Of a stretch of DNA of 64,000 bases, positions 45,732 to 58,500 are shown one piece after another. Position numbers and translations under genes: made by a program. Within the stretch, counting starts at the first letter, position 1; every line of letters begins with the position of its first letter. The notes beneath the pieces are model-generated. The model saw only the letters and a list, made by a program, of their open reading frames with translations, was not told the origin of the DNA and ran no database searches. The stretch lies in the NCBI GenBank assembly GCA_002189035.1, contig NEEC01000021.1, positions 1,240,001 through 1,304,000 on the forward strand. Direction: 5' to 3'. Origin of the DNA: Utricularia gibba (lineage: Eukaryota > Streptophyta > Magnoliopsida > Lamiales > Lentibulariaceae).

Positions 45732-48700
45732 GATGAACATTGCAGAGATCAGTAATCTTTCCATTTATAATTTGGATAGGTTTCAATATGCTTTAGTTTT
45801 TTTAAAACTAATAAAATATGTTACCCGCATGTATTTTTTTTTAAAAAAATACAATTAAATAATTCCAATTTATTAAAATACAACAAAACCCATTAATGAA
45901 TAATTTAAAATAATTTGTTATAAAATTGTCACACATTACAATATTTTTGTCGTAATTACTACTCGAGGTTGTTCCTTGAAGATTAACATAAAGCCATACT
46001 TAAAGAACCAAATTTGATTGGACGATCAAATTTTTTTGGTTCAACATAATTGATTTGGAACGAGTTTCGAAATTGTATGTTATATGTAGTAAGGATTATC
46101 AAGATTTCTAAAACATCCTAATATTTATATCATACTTGTTAAGGGGTATCTTCTTAAGGCTAACACAACTCCATCCTTCGAGATCCAAACTTTATCAAAA
46201 TACCGACCTTTAATTAACACAACCGAATCGAAACTCGATATAATGCGTACACACATAATCATCATTAATTAAAAAAAAAGTGCAACGTCACCAAAAGTGC
46301 CTTGTTGTGCGATTGACGAGGTGGACCGGAATAGAAAATGGGTCCCACACCACCGCAGAAACGGAACTGGAGATCACGTGACGTAACACGCAGCTATTGG
46401 AAAGCAAAACCGCTATTTACTAAAAAAACATTAAAAAAAGAAAAAAAAATTAGTAGGAGGTGTGGGCCCCGTCGGCCGAGTCGTGACAAGAGACATGCCG
46501 TCAGGGTCAGGCCACTACGCGACAAAAAGAGTCGATGGATGGGCTGACCTTACTGTGTATACTGCCACGCGAGGACCGGACAGTAATTTCAGATCACCCC
46601 CCCGCGGTGTCCCGGACGGGGACGCGGACACGTTCCCCCTTGGAATTTACTTCCAGAGTCCTGATCCAGACGCGTCCCCCAAACCCCCCACCAATATAAC
46701 CAAATAAAAAAGGACAAATAAAAGCGACGCATTGGGCTTTTTCGTCCTCTTAGTAATTAATATTACAATAAATACGAATTATTGATCTCAATTGCATGTT
46801 CATAGAACATGAAATATTATTTTATATAATATTAGTAGATATTTTAATAAATTAATTATTTAATTAAATAAATTATTTTATATTAAAATTAATTTAAAGT
46901 TAAACTATTGATTTTAGTTTGAAGTAACTTTTAAATAGTGTTTGGTAGTTGGTGTAATAATGTTTTTAGAGTATGTTTTATTAAACACGCATATTTGATA
47001 AAAAAATTATAAATTTGATTTAAAATAGATTTAAGATAAATTAAAACCACGTACAGTGTTATCGAAAATTGAGAGGATGATATGTTTATATATTAAATCA
47101 CATATTTATTTCTAATTTAACCATATTTTTACTTCACTTCTAAATAAATATGAAATTCTATATTTAAAAATCTTAATTAAAACATCTTTCCATTACAAAA
47201 TATAACACATTCCAATAATATTATAACCCTAAAACCATAAGGGTGCATATAGTTGGTGTATATAATGTTAAACAGATTTTATATTTTTTAAACTTAAATA
47301 ATGTTTTGAATGCATGTATATTAATATATTCATCCTAAATAAATATTTTATTAATATTACGACAGCCGCATTCAACAAGACATGAAACTCCCCTAAAAAC
47401 TTTTATGTCGCCCATAATACACAAAAAAAATCAGAGATGTGAACACCACTAACAAAAAAAAAACAATTTTAAAATTACTAAATCAACTATAATATCTAAG
47501 ATCCATTGGTGGTGGAGAAAATCCAGGAAAAAAACATACAATATGGGTTTTGGTGCACAAGCATTGGTCAATTTTATGTTTAGTTGCATATAAACTACGT
47601 ACCAAACGTGAATTTATTATTAAACTCGCATGAAAATATGTGTAAATCGTCCAACCAAATGCATCCGAAAATACATTTTATCATACACCATATTGTCAAA
47701 ATCATAAATCATATGCAAAACACAACACTTGAAGTTTGGATGGAATTAGGATACTTTCATCGTGAGGTGTACGTGGAAGGGGGGTTGGCGGAGGAGATGT
47801 AACCACGTACGGAGTACTGCATTCACTCCCTTTTCCATAAGCGCTAATAGCGACACCAACAACCCACTGGGTGGATCCCTTTGGACTCTTTCTATCAAAT
47901 AATAATATTACAATGGTGACGTCACCATGATGCAAGCATCTTCATACATCATTAATCAAACATTTGATCATTGTCTTGTAATATATGTATGATTTCATGA
48001 GTTTTTATTTTCTCTTAATTTAAGATTAAATGTATCAAAATTTTTAATCGATATAATATTAAAAGGAATATTTATCACCTCTATCAAATTATCATGATGA
48101 TCCTCATGGGGTAAAATAGACTAAATTCCTGTTGAAATTAAAGAATCAATAGACTAAGCGATAACGCATATGAAATCCAAGTATATAAAAGATATAGATT
48201 ATTTTATGAAGATAAACATATTTTCTCGATTTAGAGTTCTCAAAGTACTCAACATTGATAGAGTATCCATTTCTTCAATAAAGCTTTAAAAAAATTGCTC
48301 AAGAAGTGTGTATGGTATAAGATTTCAAATGTCTACCATCCTTAAACCAATGGGTAAAATGAGTTATCAAATCATGAGATCAAACAAATATTAAAAACAA
48401 TTATCAATATATTAAGAAAAAATTTAATTTTTCGATATGAGATTGTTTATTTTAAAAAATTCTCGATTTTCTTATTTTTTGGGTTTTCAATGCGTGGATG
48501 GAACTATGGGTTTATGGGGACTTCTTGTTGGGTAGCGACTTAAAAGTTGAGCAATATTTTTGATGAGTTGGGTAGGTATTATTTATTATATAAGGTCATA
48601 TAATGACCTAAAACGGTGGGGGTGGTGGCTACGCGATTTATGGTTATGGAGTCCGGCCCCCCGTTTGTCGTTTCTGTGGCCTCATCTCCGTCTTCCCCTC

Positions 48701-49144
48701 CGTTGGGTTTTGGCGTTTCTCTTTGACCCTTCGGTATCTGAAATGTCTCCACGCGCCACGCCATCACCATAATTTGCTTTACTGTTTTTTTCCGCTTTAT
48801 AAAGTGCCGGTGGCAGCACAGAGGGGGAAAAAAGATATTATACCAGTCCTTTTTTTTTTGGTTTCTGATTTATCTTCCCCTCGGTTTCTGTAATTGCGTG
48901 TTTGGGTGTTCCTTGTTTTCCCTGATCTGTTGGTGAGGATTGAGTAATCTGGACTCACCCGCTTCCCTTTTTTGCGTTACCTGTTTGGCCGCTGCTGCTT
49001 TTTCTGCGTTTCTTGTTCCGCGGAAAAAGCGCCGATTTGGGGAGGAGATGCGGAAGGGGGGGTCTGTAATTGGATGCCTAGGATGAAGAAAGGCGTGTGC
49101 TTGAGACTGGGTAGCTGAAGATCAGGCACAGCGAGGCGTCGGGG
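45732..49144. other. Long spacer and GID1 promoter/leader
   Basis: No gene is seen. 46320-46710 is a GC-rich island with a G-box/ACGT cluster (ATCACGTGACGTAAC at 46373-46387), but no convincing exon. 46730-48550 is AT-rich. From about 48600 the sequence becomes GC-richer, consistent with the GID1 promoter and leader. Confidence 0.5.
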
Positions 49145-50469
49145 ATGGCGGGCAGCAGCGAAGCGAACGCGAATGAGTCGAAGGTAAAGAAAGGGGAACC
49201 AGAAATCGGCTTTTTGTTGGCCGGCATTTTGTGGGTCTTGTTGTTTTGGCTGCAATTCTCGATTTGGGTTTCGATCTCTGGCGAAAAAGTTGGAGTTTTG
49301 GGTTATGGGTTCGTTTTGGTTCATGGTGATGGTGATTTAGCAGTCCGAGAAAGAGGAGTTTGTGTTTCTCTGCTGGGTTATTTTGGGGGTTTTCTTTTCT
49401 CCCCATTTCCCCATCCCTTGGCTTCTTCAGGTTTCTGATTTTGGTTTTGTTTTGTTATTTGCAGAGAATTGTTCCACTCAACACATGGATCTTGATTTCA
49501 AACTTCAAGCTTGCTTACAACATGCTCCGGCGGCCTGACGGCACTTTCAACCGCGAATTGAACGAGTTTCTGGACCGGAAGGTCCCGGCGAACGCTATTC
49601 CGGTCGACGGTGTATACTCCTTTGACGTGGTCGACCGGACAACTAATCTCCTGAACCGCGTGTATCTCTCGTCTTCGCCGGGGAACCAGTCGCGGTGGGG
49701 GCTCGTTGAGCTGGAGCAACCGTTAAGCGAAACCGAAATCGTACCGGTGATTCTATTCTTTCACGGCGGAAGCTTCGTTCATTCCTCCGCCAACAGCGCG
49801 ATCTACGACACCTTCTGCCGCCGTCTTGTCCGGACCTGCAACGCCGCCGTGGTATCCGTCAACTACCGCCGTTCCCCGGAAAACCGTTACCCCGCCGCCT
49901 ACGATGACGGCTGGACCGCCCTCAAATGGGTCCACTCCAGATCATGGCTCCGCAGCGGAAAAGGCGAGAACGCCAAAGTCCACGTCTACCTCGCCGGTGA
50001 CAGCTCTGGCGGCAACATCGCGCACCACGTCGCCGTCCGCGCCGCCGAGGAAGAAATCGAAGTCCTAGGAAACATCCTCCTCCACCCCCTCTTCGGCGGC
50101 GAGGAACGCACGGAATCCGAACGCAGGCTCGACGGCAAATTCTTCGTCCGAATCCAGGAACGCGACTGGTACTGGAGAGCTTATTTGCCGGAAGGCGAAA
50201 ACAGAGATCACCCTGCCTGCAATGTCTTCGGACCCAGATCCCCCAGTCTGGAGCCGCTGAAGAATTTCCCCAAGAGCCTGGTGGTCGTCGCCGGCCTCGA
50301 CCTTCTCCAAGACTGGCAACTCAGGTACGTCTCCGGATTGGAGAAATCAGGGAAGCAAGTGAAGCTCCTCTACCTGGAAAAAGCAACCATTGGTTTCTAC
50401 TTCCTGCCGAACAACGACCATTTCCAGTGCCTGATGAAGGAGTTCCAGAGCTTCCTCCACTCATGCTAA
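49145..50469 (+). CDS. GID1B: Gibberellin receptor GID1, B clade
   Basis: A soluble nuclear and cytosolic gibberellin receptor that binds GA and then recruits DELLA proteins for degradation. Exons: 49145-49183 (MAGSSEANANESK) and 49465-50469; 347 residues, the family norm, with the intron at the conserved place before RIVPLNTWILISNFKLAYN. It is a hormone-sensitive-lipase fold with HGGSF (oxyanion hole), GDSSGG (Ser) and the Asp in AGLDLLQDWQ. The catalytic His is replaced by Ile in KATIGFYFLPNNDHF, as in receptors rather than esterases; the FLPNNDHF wording fits the B clade. Exon 2 is clearly more GC-rich than the rest of the window. It is intact. Confidence 0.96.
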
Positions 50470-52269
50470 CGGAGGAGCACTTTAGTTACAGTGGTAGAAA
50501 AAAAGTTGCCGCCTTTGTCCATACTTTCTCCTCCTCCCCAGGGGAGTTGCAGTTGCAGGTGACGAGACGCAAGGTAAAAAGGGTGAAGTTGTCAATTTAC
50601 TTAGGCTGTCGATCCACCCCCAAACGTGGGTAATTATCGTCATTATTACCGTGGGTTATTACTACTATTGATGTATTAGGATCAGCTTCTACCTACGTGA
50701 TTTACTAAATGTATATCAAATACTTATTATTTCATTTCGATCCCTTAGAGTTAGATATTCAATTTTCATGGTTTTACTTATCTCATTTTTGACAAAAAAA
50801 AACTTTTATAATATTTGAAGTATTATTCTATTAAGTACGTATCAAGATTGTAAACTAATACAGTATACCTTTTTGAGGAATCGTGTTGTATCAAATACCT
50901 GATTATTATTTTATTTCAAATCCTTTGAATTCCTCCTGTTGTATTTGTTTTTTCATATTTTCGTACTCTTTAAGTAAATCACACCTTGTTTACTAACGTC
51001 AAAAAAGAGGAATAGATTAAAATATACAAGTCATGAACCAATAGTGTGAACATGGTAGTAAGAACTTATCACATTCTAAATAAAATATATCATATAAGAT
51101 TAAGATAATCTATTTATTTAATTATATTATTTTTTCTGTGGGTAATCCATGTAGTATATTGTTACTAGACCCAAAACAAATAATATCGTACAAAAAGAAT
51201 ATGAATTAAATCATACAATGCAAACTAGAAAAAATCGGAAGATCGAATTAGTTTTTTTTAAGCCGATACGAAATAATGGGTTGGATTGGATTGAATGTGG
51301 TTTAGGTTTTTGAAGTTGTATTAGTAGGTGATTAAAGAATAAGGATGGGGGGCAATGGGGATGGATGCACTTGTCAACCCAACGACGGGGGCGGCTTTGA
51401 ACCATTTGTGGCTACGGCGTAGCGCATTCATGGTGGGCGCAACTCCGCCACATTCCCACGCTGTCTATTTCCCAGGGAGCAATCAATATTAGAGATGAAT
51501 GAATTAGAAAATATGGTCGACCACTTTGTAATATATCTCTAAAAAGAATGGGTCAACTCAAACTTCATCAATGTGTGTTTATATTAGATGTGTAAAACGG
51601 ATCATTTAGAAATCCGATCATTCTTCGTATTTCTTTCACATATTAGGTCAAAGTTTTTCCATTGAATATGTCAAATTGTCTCATATGATGAACAACTTCA
51701 AAATATATACTTGTAATATAAACTGATTATGATTGCACATTCATTTTTTCTTTTTTTTTTCATGTATCACTTAGATAATCTTTAATGATTTCCAAAAATG
51801 CTGACATGAATTTCTGAAAATCACTTTTATTTTTACGAAAATGATTTATTTGAGTAAATTTTAGACTGTGGAAATCATTTTTAGGAAATTCTGTTTTCTT
51901 ATGAAAACTCAATAAAGAAAATCATGTCATTATTTTCGAAAATCAGTAAAGATGATCTTAAATGATGTTTGATAATTGTATAATCAAATTTATATATATT
52001 TTTGTTTGATTAACTAGTATATCGTACATATCAATCTTATATTACTATATCATTCATATAATCATTTTTTAAGCATTTGAGGGGTATATATAAATAGAGG
52101 AGTAAGGGGAGGTAAGCTAATTATAATCTATATTGTTTACATACTTAAATTTCTATTTTTGTATATGAAACGTTATATATAATTGAATATACATATTACT
52201 ACCGAATCTTACAAAAATGGTGACTTTAGTATGATAATTCAATTCAATAATTCTATTAATATTCCTGGG
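50470..52269. other. 3' UTR and AT-rich spacer
   Basis: About 200 bp of GID1 3' flank is followed by AT-rich DNA in which I see no gene. A small GC-richer patch at 51335-51480 has no clear coding content. Confidence 0.55.
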
Positions 52270-52695
52270 TTCAACCAAACCCAGAAACGAGAAGAGTGAA
52301 GACAAAGGCGAGCAGCATGGCTGGAAACATCGGGGACTTGGGGTGGCGAACCAGAGCGTCGTTGTCGGGGAGGAGGACTTTCTGCTCGCTTTCTCTTGTT
52401 CCTTTTCTTTTGGTTGCTTCTTCCTGTTAGACACTCTCTCCTTTGTCTCCTTGGAACGAGTCAATTCCTGCCCTATTTTGTCCGCGCCATCCGACGGCCA
52501 GGATTCGCCGCCGGAGCTTGTGTGTGGCTCCGGCAAGCCCTCAGGATTGGGCAGTTTTGTTCTCCACGACTTCCTGCGTGTCCCCGTGTCATCCATGACG
52601 ACTCGCTCCGTCACCAAAGCAGATGCTTCCAAAATTAGATTCAATGTCTCACATGTTTCTAGAGGAAGCATGTTGCTGAAAAGCATTGACGTCAT
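52270..52695 (-). CDS. Hypothetical protein, GC-rich ORF, strand uncertain
   Basis: The - strand frame opens with ATG at 52695 and is coding-like to about 52270; the frame itself runs on to a stop at 52153 through AT-rich DNA. It has a mixed N-terminus (LPLETCETLNLILEAS), a charged middle (SKETKERVSNRKKQPKEKEQ) and a hydrophobic, Cys-containing end (RCFQPCCSPLSSLFSFLGL). The + strand also holds a 122-codon frame (52343-52711). I recognise neither product. The sharp composition change from the AT-rich flanks is the main reason to list it. Confidence 0.35.
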
Positions 52696-52736
52696 TGATC
52701 CCAGTATTTAATAACTTAATAATAAAATTAATTTCC

Positions 52737-53342
52737 CTTGTTTAAAAAATTAAGTTTACCTATGTTATTATTTTGATATAATTAATCTTTAATATTTGAA
52801 ATAATTGACATAAACAGTCCATAATTGTTTAAAAAATTAAGTTTACCTATGTTATTATTTTGATATAATTAATCTTTAATATTTGAAATAATTGACATAA
52901 ACAGTCCATAATTGTTTAAAAAATTAAGTTTACCTATGTTATTATTTTGATATAATTAATCTTTAATATTTGAAATAATTGACATAAACAGTCCATAATT
53001 GTTTAAAAAATTAAGTTTACCTATGTTATTATTTTGATATAACATAAACAATTGACATAAACAGTCCATAATTGTTTAAAATTTAATTGTTTACAACAAT
53101 GTTTAGACGTGGTTTACCTACTTTAATATTTGAAATAATTGACATAAACAGTCCATAATTGTTTAAAAAATTAAGTTTACCTATGTTATTATTTTGATAT
53201 GAAATAATTGACATAAACAGTCCATAATTGTTTAAAAAATTAAGTTTACCTACTTTAATATTTGAAATAATTGACATAAACAGTCCATAATTGTTTAAAA
53301 AATTAAGTTTACCTATGTTATTAAGAAATAATTGACATAAGT
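52737..53342. repeat. 87-bp minisatellite array
   Basis: Eight units carry TTTAAAAAATTAAGTTTACC or a close variant, starting at 52741, 52828, 52915, 53002, 53075, 53162, 53231 and 53294. The first spacings are exactly 87 bp and nearly identical. Later units are internally shortened (73, 69 and 63 bp). Each ends with TTGACATAAACAGTCCATAA. The array is non-coding. Confidence 0.93.
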
Positions 53343-54410
53343 TACAACTAATTGGTAGTTTATAAAATAGTGGAGATTAATTATACTCGATATTCAAATA
53401 ATGAAGAATAAAAATATTTAAAACATAAAAGTTAGGGATTAAAATATGAATTATAATTATAGATAGGTAAGGATCAAGAATATGAAAATATTATAAAACT
53501 ATAAAAGTTGGGGGGAGTATCCTATCCTAATACCGCACACTGAGCCACACCTATTGGACCCTAAGTGGGCCTACTGGGCTAGCAATGTTGACCAGAGAGG
53601 TATGGATTCACACGCCCAATCCCTCCTAATTGAGCCTAACATCTAGAGATGGAGGCTCAATGTATTTGTTAGAATTATCTTTCAGTAATAATTTTTTTTA
53701 ATAAAAAATTCAAAATTATTCTCTTAATGGAATTAACAAGAGATTTGAGACGTGGTCACAAGTTACTAACTTAGGAACGATATCAAAAATTAAAATAAAC
53801 ATAAGAGCTATCTTGTATACAGTATTCTAAGTTATTTACAATCGAAATTATGACAAATGTTTCAAATAAATTGAATATCATTATTGGAGGTACTATTAGA
53901 ATTACAATCTATGAAATATTAATGAATATTAGTTATTGGAAAATAGTCTATTTAATTTTTTGTAAATTAATGTACAAACCCATCATTTGGTATATATATC
54001 ACTTTTTTATTTTTAAAAAATAAAAAAAAATTAGGGATAAAAAAAATATTCTGAAATTATTAAATAGTTACACGAAAATGATTTATTTTAATATAACGGT
54101 TTGCCTTTTCGTGGCGTACCGCGATCACGCTGCTTGCAGGCTTCAGAAGCTGTTGCTGAAAGAAAATCGCTTTTTGCTTTTGAAAAAGCGACTTTTGCTG
54201 CCTTTTTCGGTTCTTGGTTCAATTATTTATTTCTTTCTTTTATAAATGCAGAAAATTGTTTTCTTTTTTTAAAATTAATAAGGAGAAATATTATTGCCGG
54301 ACGGTACAAACGGTAAAGCCTTGAGTACAATAAGCAAAAACGTGTCTTTTTTCAGTAATTAAAATGGATTATCGACAGTATTAAAAAAATGAGAGAAATC
54401 CAGACAGAAA
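53343..54410. other. AT-rich spacer with a GC patch and hairpin
   Basis: No gene is seen. A less AT-rich patch at 54100-54215 includes a 9-bp perfect hairpin (54167-54191). The last 60 bp is the 3' UTR side of the LRR gene. Confidence 0.5.
54167..54191. repeat. Inverted repeat / hairpin
   Basis: TCGCTTTTT (54167-54175) pairs with AAAAAGCGA (54183-54191) around a 7-nt loop. Allowing one bulged base extends the stem to 13 bp. It may be a transposon end or a chance low-complexity palindrome. Confidence 0.5.
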
Positions 54411-55591
54411 TTACGCTTTCTTCCACTGGGAGCACTGCTGAGTTGGCCGTGTCTTCTGATTCCCAGCTTTGAGAGGACACGGCGTCGCCACAGGGAGCAC
54501 CATGCAGTTGTACTGCAAACACAGCGATGTGCTCACGGGAATCTCCGCCGTCGGATTGATCTCGATCCCGGTTAGATAATTGTGTTGCAGATACAGAATC
54601 TGAATGCTCGCTGACAGAATGCGGTCCACGAAGCACCCTGGAACCTCGCCGGTGAACCGGTTGTTGTTCATGTACAGAACTTGGACCGTCGCGAAGGCAG
54701 GGGATAGCTCGCCGGAGAAGCGGTTGAAGCTTAGGTCGACGGTGGGGATTCTGACGGCGCCCACCGGTTTCACGTGGCCGGAAAACTGGTTCCTCTGTAG
54801 TTGCAGAGTTGTTATGGGGAATGTAAAGAGGACCGCTGGGATTCCGCCGTTGAATCTGTTCATGCTCAGATCGACGTAGTTTAATTGTTTTAGACGGGAA
54901 AGGATCCGGCCGACCGGGCCGCAGAGACGATTCGAGGATAACGAGAGGTACTGGAGAGACGGCGGAAAACCCTGCCGCGGAATCCAACCGGTGAGCTGAT
55001 TCTGCTTCAAATCAAGACGCGCTAATGTAGTCGATACGAAAGGTGGGATTTCCCCGGCGAGATGGTTGTGACTGAGAATGACGTTCGTCAACGCCGGTAA
55101 CGTGCCCAGGGAGTACGGAATCGATCCATTGAGCTGATTGTAACTGAGATCGAGCGTCTGCAGAGCTCGGAGACGCCCGAATTCAGGGGGATCTCGCCGG
55201 AGATGTAATTGCGACTGATTGCTAAGAACCGGAGGAATTTCAATTGCGAGAAAGAGTGGGGTAAAGAACCCATTATCCGCCCAGGAACGACGGTGAACTC
55301 CGCCAGAGCGGAGAGTTTCCCGATGGAGGGATCCAGTCTACCCATCAACCCAGAGGAGCCCGCACGGGGATCGCCGAGATTGAGCGCGATTACTCTATCG
55401 GCGGCGCAAGAAACCCCGGGAAAAGTACATGGGTCGGCCGTGAAATCCCAGGAGGAGAAGTAACCGGAGCCGGGCATATCCTTAATACTCCTCTTGATGG
55501 ATTGGAGCACAAGGAAATCACTGGGGTCCAAAATCGCGCCGGCGACGAAGACGTGGAGCACGAAAATGAACCCAAAAACACTGATACTCAT
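54411..55591 (-). CDS. Secreted leucine-rich-repeat protein (LRR-only), single exon, one-base loss
   Basis: An extracellular LRR protein of about 393 residues without kinase or transmembrane domain at its end, related to polygalacturonase-inhibitor-like and LRR-receptor ectodomains. Signal peptide: MSISVFGFIFVLHVFVAGA. An LRRNT-type cap follows with SSWDFTADPCTFPGVSC, then about ten LRRs of the plant LxxLxLxxNxLxGxIP type (for example LSYNQLNGSIPYSLG and LDLKQNQLTGWIP). The end carries four Cys (LCLQYNCMV, ATPCPLKAG, QQCSQWKKA). The frame slips by one base at a G run on the + strand (55186-55190): upstream reads SGEIP and downstream, one frame over, EFGRLRALQTLDLSYN. The predicted join PEF fits the LRR spacing exactly. 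ATG at 55591 is chosen because it begins the signal peptide. Confidence 0.85.
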
Positions 55592-58500
55592 TCTCCGATC
55601 ACCGGGAGACTCCACACGAAAATGGCAAGCAGGCAACAACCCTTTTCTGTAAATGCTTTCAGCTCGTGGGAGGAGGCGGGGCCAGGCGGCTATGGCTATG
55701 GCTGAGGCTATGGCCGGAGAAGGGACTGCGGATTCATTGCACACAGCTACCGGGAATTCCAATGATCGGAAAAATAAGTACAACTCAAGCACCACGATTC
55801 ACGAGTTACGAGGACAAAGGCGCATCATCTTTCCAACCCATTAAAGCATCAAAAATATTAGAAAAATGTCATCTTTATACCATTTCATGTTTTGAGAAAA
55901 CGCAACCTTTTAAAAAATATGTTCAATATATTTTTTATTCAAATTTTAAAAAAATGAATTAAATCATTTTAATTATACATTGAATCAAATTCATTAATTT
56001 CTAATTATATTTATTACAAATATAAAATAGTAAAAAGAGTATGAATGTTAGGCAGTTACTTGTAATAGTATTATTGAATACAAATAGGGTAAAAAACATA
56101 TTTAAATGGAATTAACCTCTTAATTTTGTATAATAATTTTTTTCAAAAATATAGAACGTAAAAACGTGAGAATTAATTGATCAAAACGAATAATATGGTA
56201 CGATGAAATTATGATTTGTGATATTTGGAAATATTTTCTGTTTTTTTAGGAGTAATTTTGAAATCAACCATAAACAAATTATATATTAAAAATTCCATTC
56301 ATATTTTATTATAAATATTTTATTTTGATTATGTAGAAACTATCATTATACCTCCCTGAGTAAGGAGGCTCGGGTTTGGTTAGGGAAAGTCCGAAGCAAG
56401 GGTTTGGGCGTCCGAGGCTGTAGGTGAGGTTCGGGAGTTTATGGGAACATGGAGCTTCTACGGGGTTCCATGTGACGGCGCGACTGATCGGCGTCGGAGT
56501 TTCGATGTTAGGTGATGTGGGCCCACCACTTCGGCGGTCTAGGACAGTCAGTAGTATTCCTCTGCTTCGCAGTCCAGGGAAATCATCTGGGGAGGAAGGA
56601 TTGTAATTTGTGGCTCCCTCAAAATAAATTTATATTGGGAATACATTTAATAATAATAATACTAATAATGATAAAGAATTGTAGCTCCCTTAGGAAAATG
56701 AATGATTCTTTAATTCAAAATAATCAAATAATCATGCAATTTTAATGATTAAAAAAAATAAAAACAAAAGATTTATGTCACTATCATGAAGTATTTAATA
56801 AAATATAAAATATTAATTTATTATAAATAATATATGTAATTAAATGTTTGGCAAGAATTCATATAATGCATTAAATATATCAATAACTTTTAATTGAATA
56901 TATAAAAATTAAAATGAAACATAATTTGATTTGTCAGGTGGATTTCATTACTCTTATACTCCAAAAAATACTATAACTTCTTAAAACATTTTCCTTAAAT
57001 TGTCACTTTTTATTTAAAAATATTATAATTAATACATTCTAATTTTTTTTATCAAATGCATTTTAAGCAATAATCTCTCAAATGACACATTATACCAAAA
57101 AAATACTTCAATTTAATCCAAAAACTTTCTTTATATGCAAAATGATTTTAATTACAAATAAATTAAAATATTCTACCAAAAAAATTCAAATGCTCATTAC
57201 ATCACAAAATATTAGTCTACAATGAAGTCCCCCTCAAAGTATTGTGAAGTTTTCCACCAACACTAGTTTATAATAAAGTCTTTTTTAAAAAAAAAAAATC
57301 ATAACCAAGAGTAGTCTATGGATTGTGAAATTTCATTGTAAATGCAGACTTTTTTTATTATATTGTTGGTGAAGATAGGAAGGTCCATAGCCTATGGATA
57401 AAATGATGATACTAGACATGGAAGCAAAACAAGAGTAGTCCACATTGCACCAGTGACAACATAACTAGAGATCTTTAATGAAGAGGGCTATAAACAGAAT
57501 ATTGCTTTATGGTGGGGGACCTTCTTGAGTTATTGAAACTAAACAAGGACCAGATGGCAATTAACCTCCTCCAACATCCCATCCCATGCTGCTATGAATT
57601 CTTCAAGTGATTAGGTGTCTCATCCAAGACCTCCAAGCTTGCAGATGCTTAGGAGATTTTGTCACCTTTGTGTGTTTTAGTGTCGGTTTAGTGTTTTCGA
57701 ATCGACAAATGTTTGTTTGTGATCAATCAATTTTAATGATCACTAATTTCGAATTATCATAAAATTTTGTAAAATAGTGTAACTTCACCTTGATTAACTG
57801 AAACTTTCTTTGGGAGCTTTTTAGTTCAAGTTTTTTTCAACATGTAGATTCAACTCATTCATAAACGATTGTCGATTTTATTCTTCTATCATCTAAGCTC
57901 ATTATCAACTTAGATCATAAAATTTTGTAAATAGAACTTCATAATCGAAGTTCAAACTTTAGAGATTATATTCAAGTTTTTTACAAGATTCATCATTTAA
58001 ACGATCTATTTATCTCATAATATTTTACTATTTATTAGGTTCAATTTTATACTGTCGTCACATATTTAGATTTAACTATGATATCAAATATCACGATTCA
58101 TGTTTACAAGATTGGAATGATTACTCTCGTCGCGTTCATAACTACCGACACTCTCTCGGCCTTTAAACTTTGAAGAGGATGATACATATGATACCAAAGG
58201 CGTCCAAAAAATTTAAGCTCGAGGTAGAGCCAAGGCATGGGGATGGGTGGAGTGGGTAGCTGTGAGGTCGCGATCATCTCCGGGGTGCCCCTTGAATGCA
58301 CTAATGGAGTATGGACAAAACTGCCCACCTCCCAGCTCTGCTCATTTCCATTTTTGCCTCTCTGTTTCTTTCCAAAACTCCAAGCCCCTAATGGACTCCC
58401 AACGGAGCATGTTCCCCTGCCCTCGCCTGACTCCAAAAACAAACTGTCATTTCGTGGGCACAGTCACATGCCCCAGAAAGCCATCACCTCTTGCTGCTAG

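Noticed and set aside
53083-53277. Repetitive 64-codon frame inside the minisatellite
   Set aside because: It is created by repeat periodicity, is AT-rich and resembles no protein.
54411-55795. Two separate LRR genes or a spliced LRR gene
   Set aside because: There is no splice site at the change of frame, and the repeat register is continuous once a single base is added.
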